DNA of 59,497 nucleotides, taken from the NCBI GenBank assembly GCA_965215945.1, contig CBDCFC010000003.1:1-59497 (forward strand), in the 5' to 3' direction. Position 1 is the first letter of the stretch. Every line of letters begins with the position of its first letter. The stretch comes from JAHEKD01 sp965215945. GTDB lineage: Bacteria > Pseudomonadota > Gammaproteobacteria > Arenicellales > JAHEKD01. Below the pieces are notes generated by a model that was given only the letters and a program-made list of their open reading frames with translations, was not told the origin of the DNA and made no database searches. The position numbers and the translations under genes are program-made. Of the stretch, positions 59,189 through 59,497 are shown one piece after another.

Positions 59189-59497
59189 ATTGGTTGCTAA
59201 ATCTGCTTTGTACTCTGATTATCAACCCGGGGTGCAGGGAGCAAGTAGCGAACATCCTGTTTTAATACAGGAGCGTCAGAGACTGACGATGTTGAATCTT
59301 GTTGTCTGGGATGACAGCGCTGTTGATAAAGCCTTACAAAAAACGATTAATCTTTCTCTGCCTCTCCCTGGTCAATCATCGGCTAATGATCAATTCACAG
59401 TGTTCTGGATTGGTCCACAGCGCTATTTAATCGTTTCCATTTTCTCTCCGATTATTAAATCAATTTCAAGTCAATTGGCAATTGAGCACGGAGCCTC
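59181..59497 (+). CDS. soxG: sarcosine oxidase, gamma subunit (partial, runs off the window)
   Basis: Open from ATG 59181 to the window end, 105 codons. It starts eight bases inside the soxA end after AAGGAGAA. The sequence (VLIQERQRLTMLNLVVWDD, then LPLPGQSSANDQFTVFWIGP and RYLIVS) fits the gamma subunit with its GcvT-like fold. Completes the expected B-D-A-G order. Confidence 0.88.
   Translation, partial: MDKLVAKSALYSDYQPGVQGASSEHPVLIQERQRLTMLNLVVWDDSAVDKALQKTINLSLPLPGQSSANDQFTVFWIGPQRYLIVSIFSPIIKSISSQLAIEHGA

Noticed and set aside
1..59497. CRISPR arrays, tRNA, rRNA, prophage or integrase genes
   Set aside because: No regularly spaced repeats, no tRNA-like cloverleaf or rRNA sequence recognised, and no phage or recombinase proteins among the open frames.

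Overview
The window reads as chromosome of a heterotrophic, probably marine or host-associated gammaproteobacterium. Base composition is moderate. Three complete tripartite TRAP uptake systems and much one-carbon and methylated-amine metabolism are present. Several small conserved families I associate with Gammaproteobacteria (DUF3081, DUF6394) also occur. The taxonomic call is inference from gene content.

Layout. 1-9.4 kb: an alpha/beta hydrolase fragment, a voltage-gated K+ channel and folD on the minus strand, then metF and a tight plus-strand operon. That operon holds a corrinoid protein, DUF1638, a 'virulence factor' family protein, a second MetF-like protein, a methyl-H4folate:corrinoid methyltransferase, a GFA protein and a RamA-like reductive activator. 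Together these would move methyl groups from a corrinoid protein onto folate and oxidise them through MetF and FolD. No substrate methyltransferase (MttB type) is in view. 9.7-17.4 kb (minus): a GNAT gene with an in-frame stop, TRAP system 1, a GST, a GbdR/SouR-like AraC regulator and an orphan hydantoinase subunit A. 17.4-23.8 kb: polysaccharide deacetylase, OmpA-type lipoprotein, two alpha/beta hydrolases, a GMC dehydrogenase with its Tat-exported small subunit, a VOC protein and a ribbon-helix-helix protein. 24.0-28.0 kb: TRAP system 2, of 2-oxo-acid-binding type. 28.1-32.2 kb: mntR and a divergent Mn2+ ABC transporter with a clear MntR-like operator. 32.2-35.5 kb: a candidate minus-strand small RNA with consensus promoter and terminator, then creatinase, an SDR, DUF7661 and msrA.

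35.7-49.3 kb is the most interesting block: a TetR regulator followed by CoA-transferase, enoyl-CoA hydratase, acyl-CoA dehydrogenase, SDR, DUF993, a TIM-barrel protein, TRAP system 3, a shikimate-dehydrogenase-like paralogue, a glycerate-2-kinase-like protein and an aminotransferase. Four copies of one inverted repeat (AACTAACC-AGTTACTT type) lie upstream of tetR, the CoA-transferase, the acyl-CoA dehydrogenase and the TRAP genes. This defines a self-contained catabolic regulon for an unidentified acid. 49.4-54.4 kb: a ferric-reductase-like membrane protein without the usual haem histidines, a K+ channel with TrkA domains plus DUF6394, a quinone reductase and two small proteins. 54.5-59.5 kb: a second candidate small RNA and the sarcosine oxidase operon soxBDAG, with soxG cut by the window edge.

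Metabolic link: creatinase would give sarcosine, sarcosine oxidase would give glycine plus 5,10-methylene-H4folate, and folD/metF and the corrinoid module handle the same C1 pool.

Quality caveat: five single-base frameshifts (corrinoid activator, mntB, creatinase, soxA twice) and one nonsense codon (GNAT) interrupt otherwise well conserved genes. All can be repaired by one base, so sequencing or assembly error is a live alternative to real gene decay.
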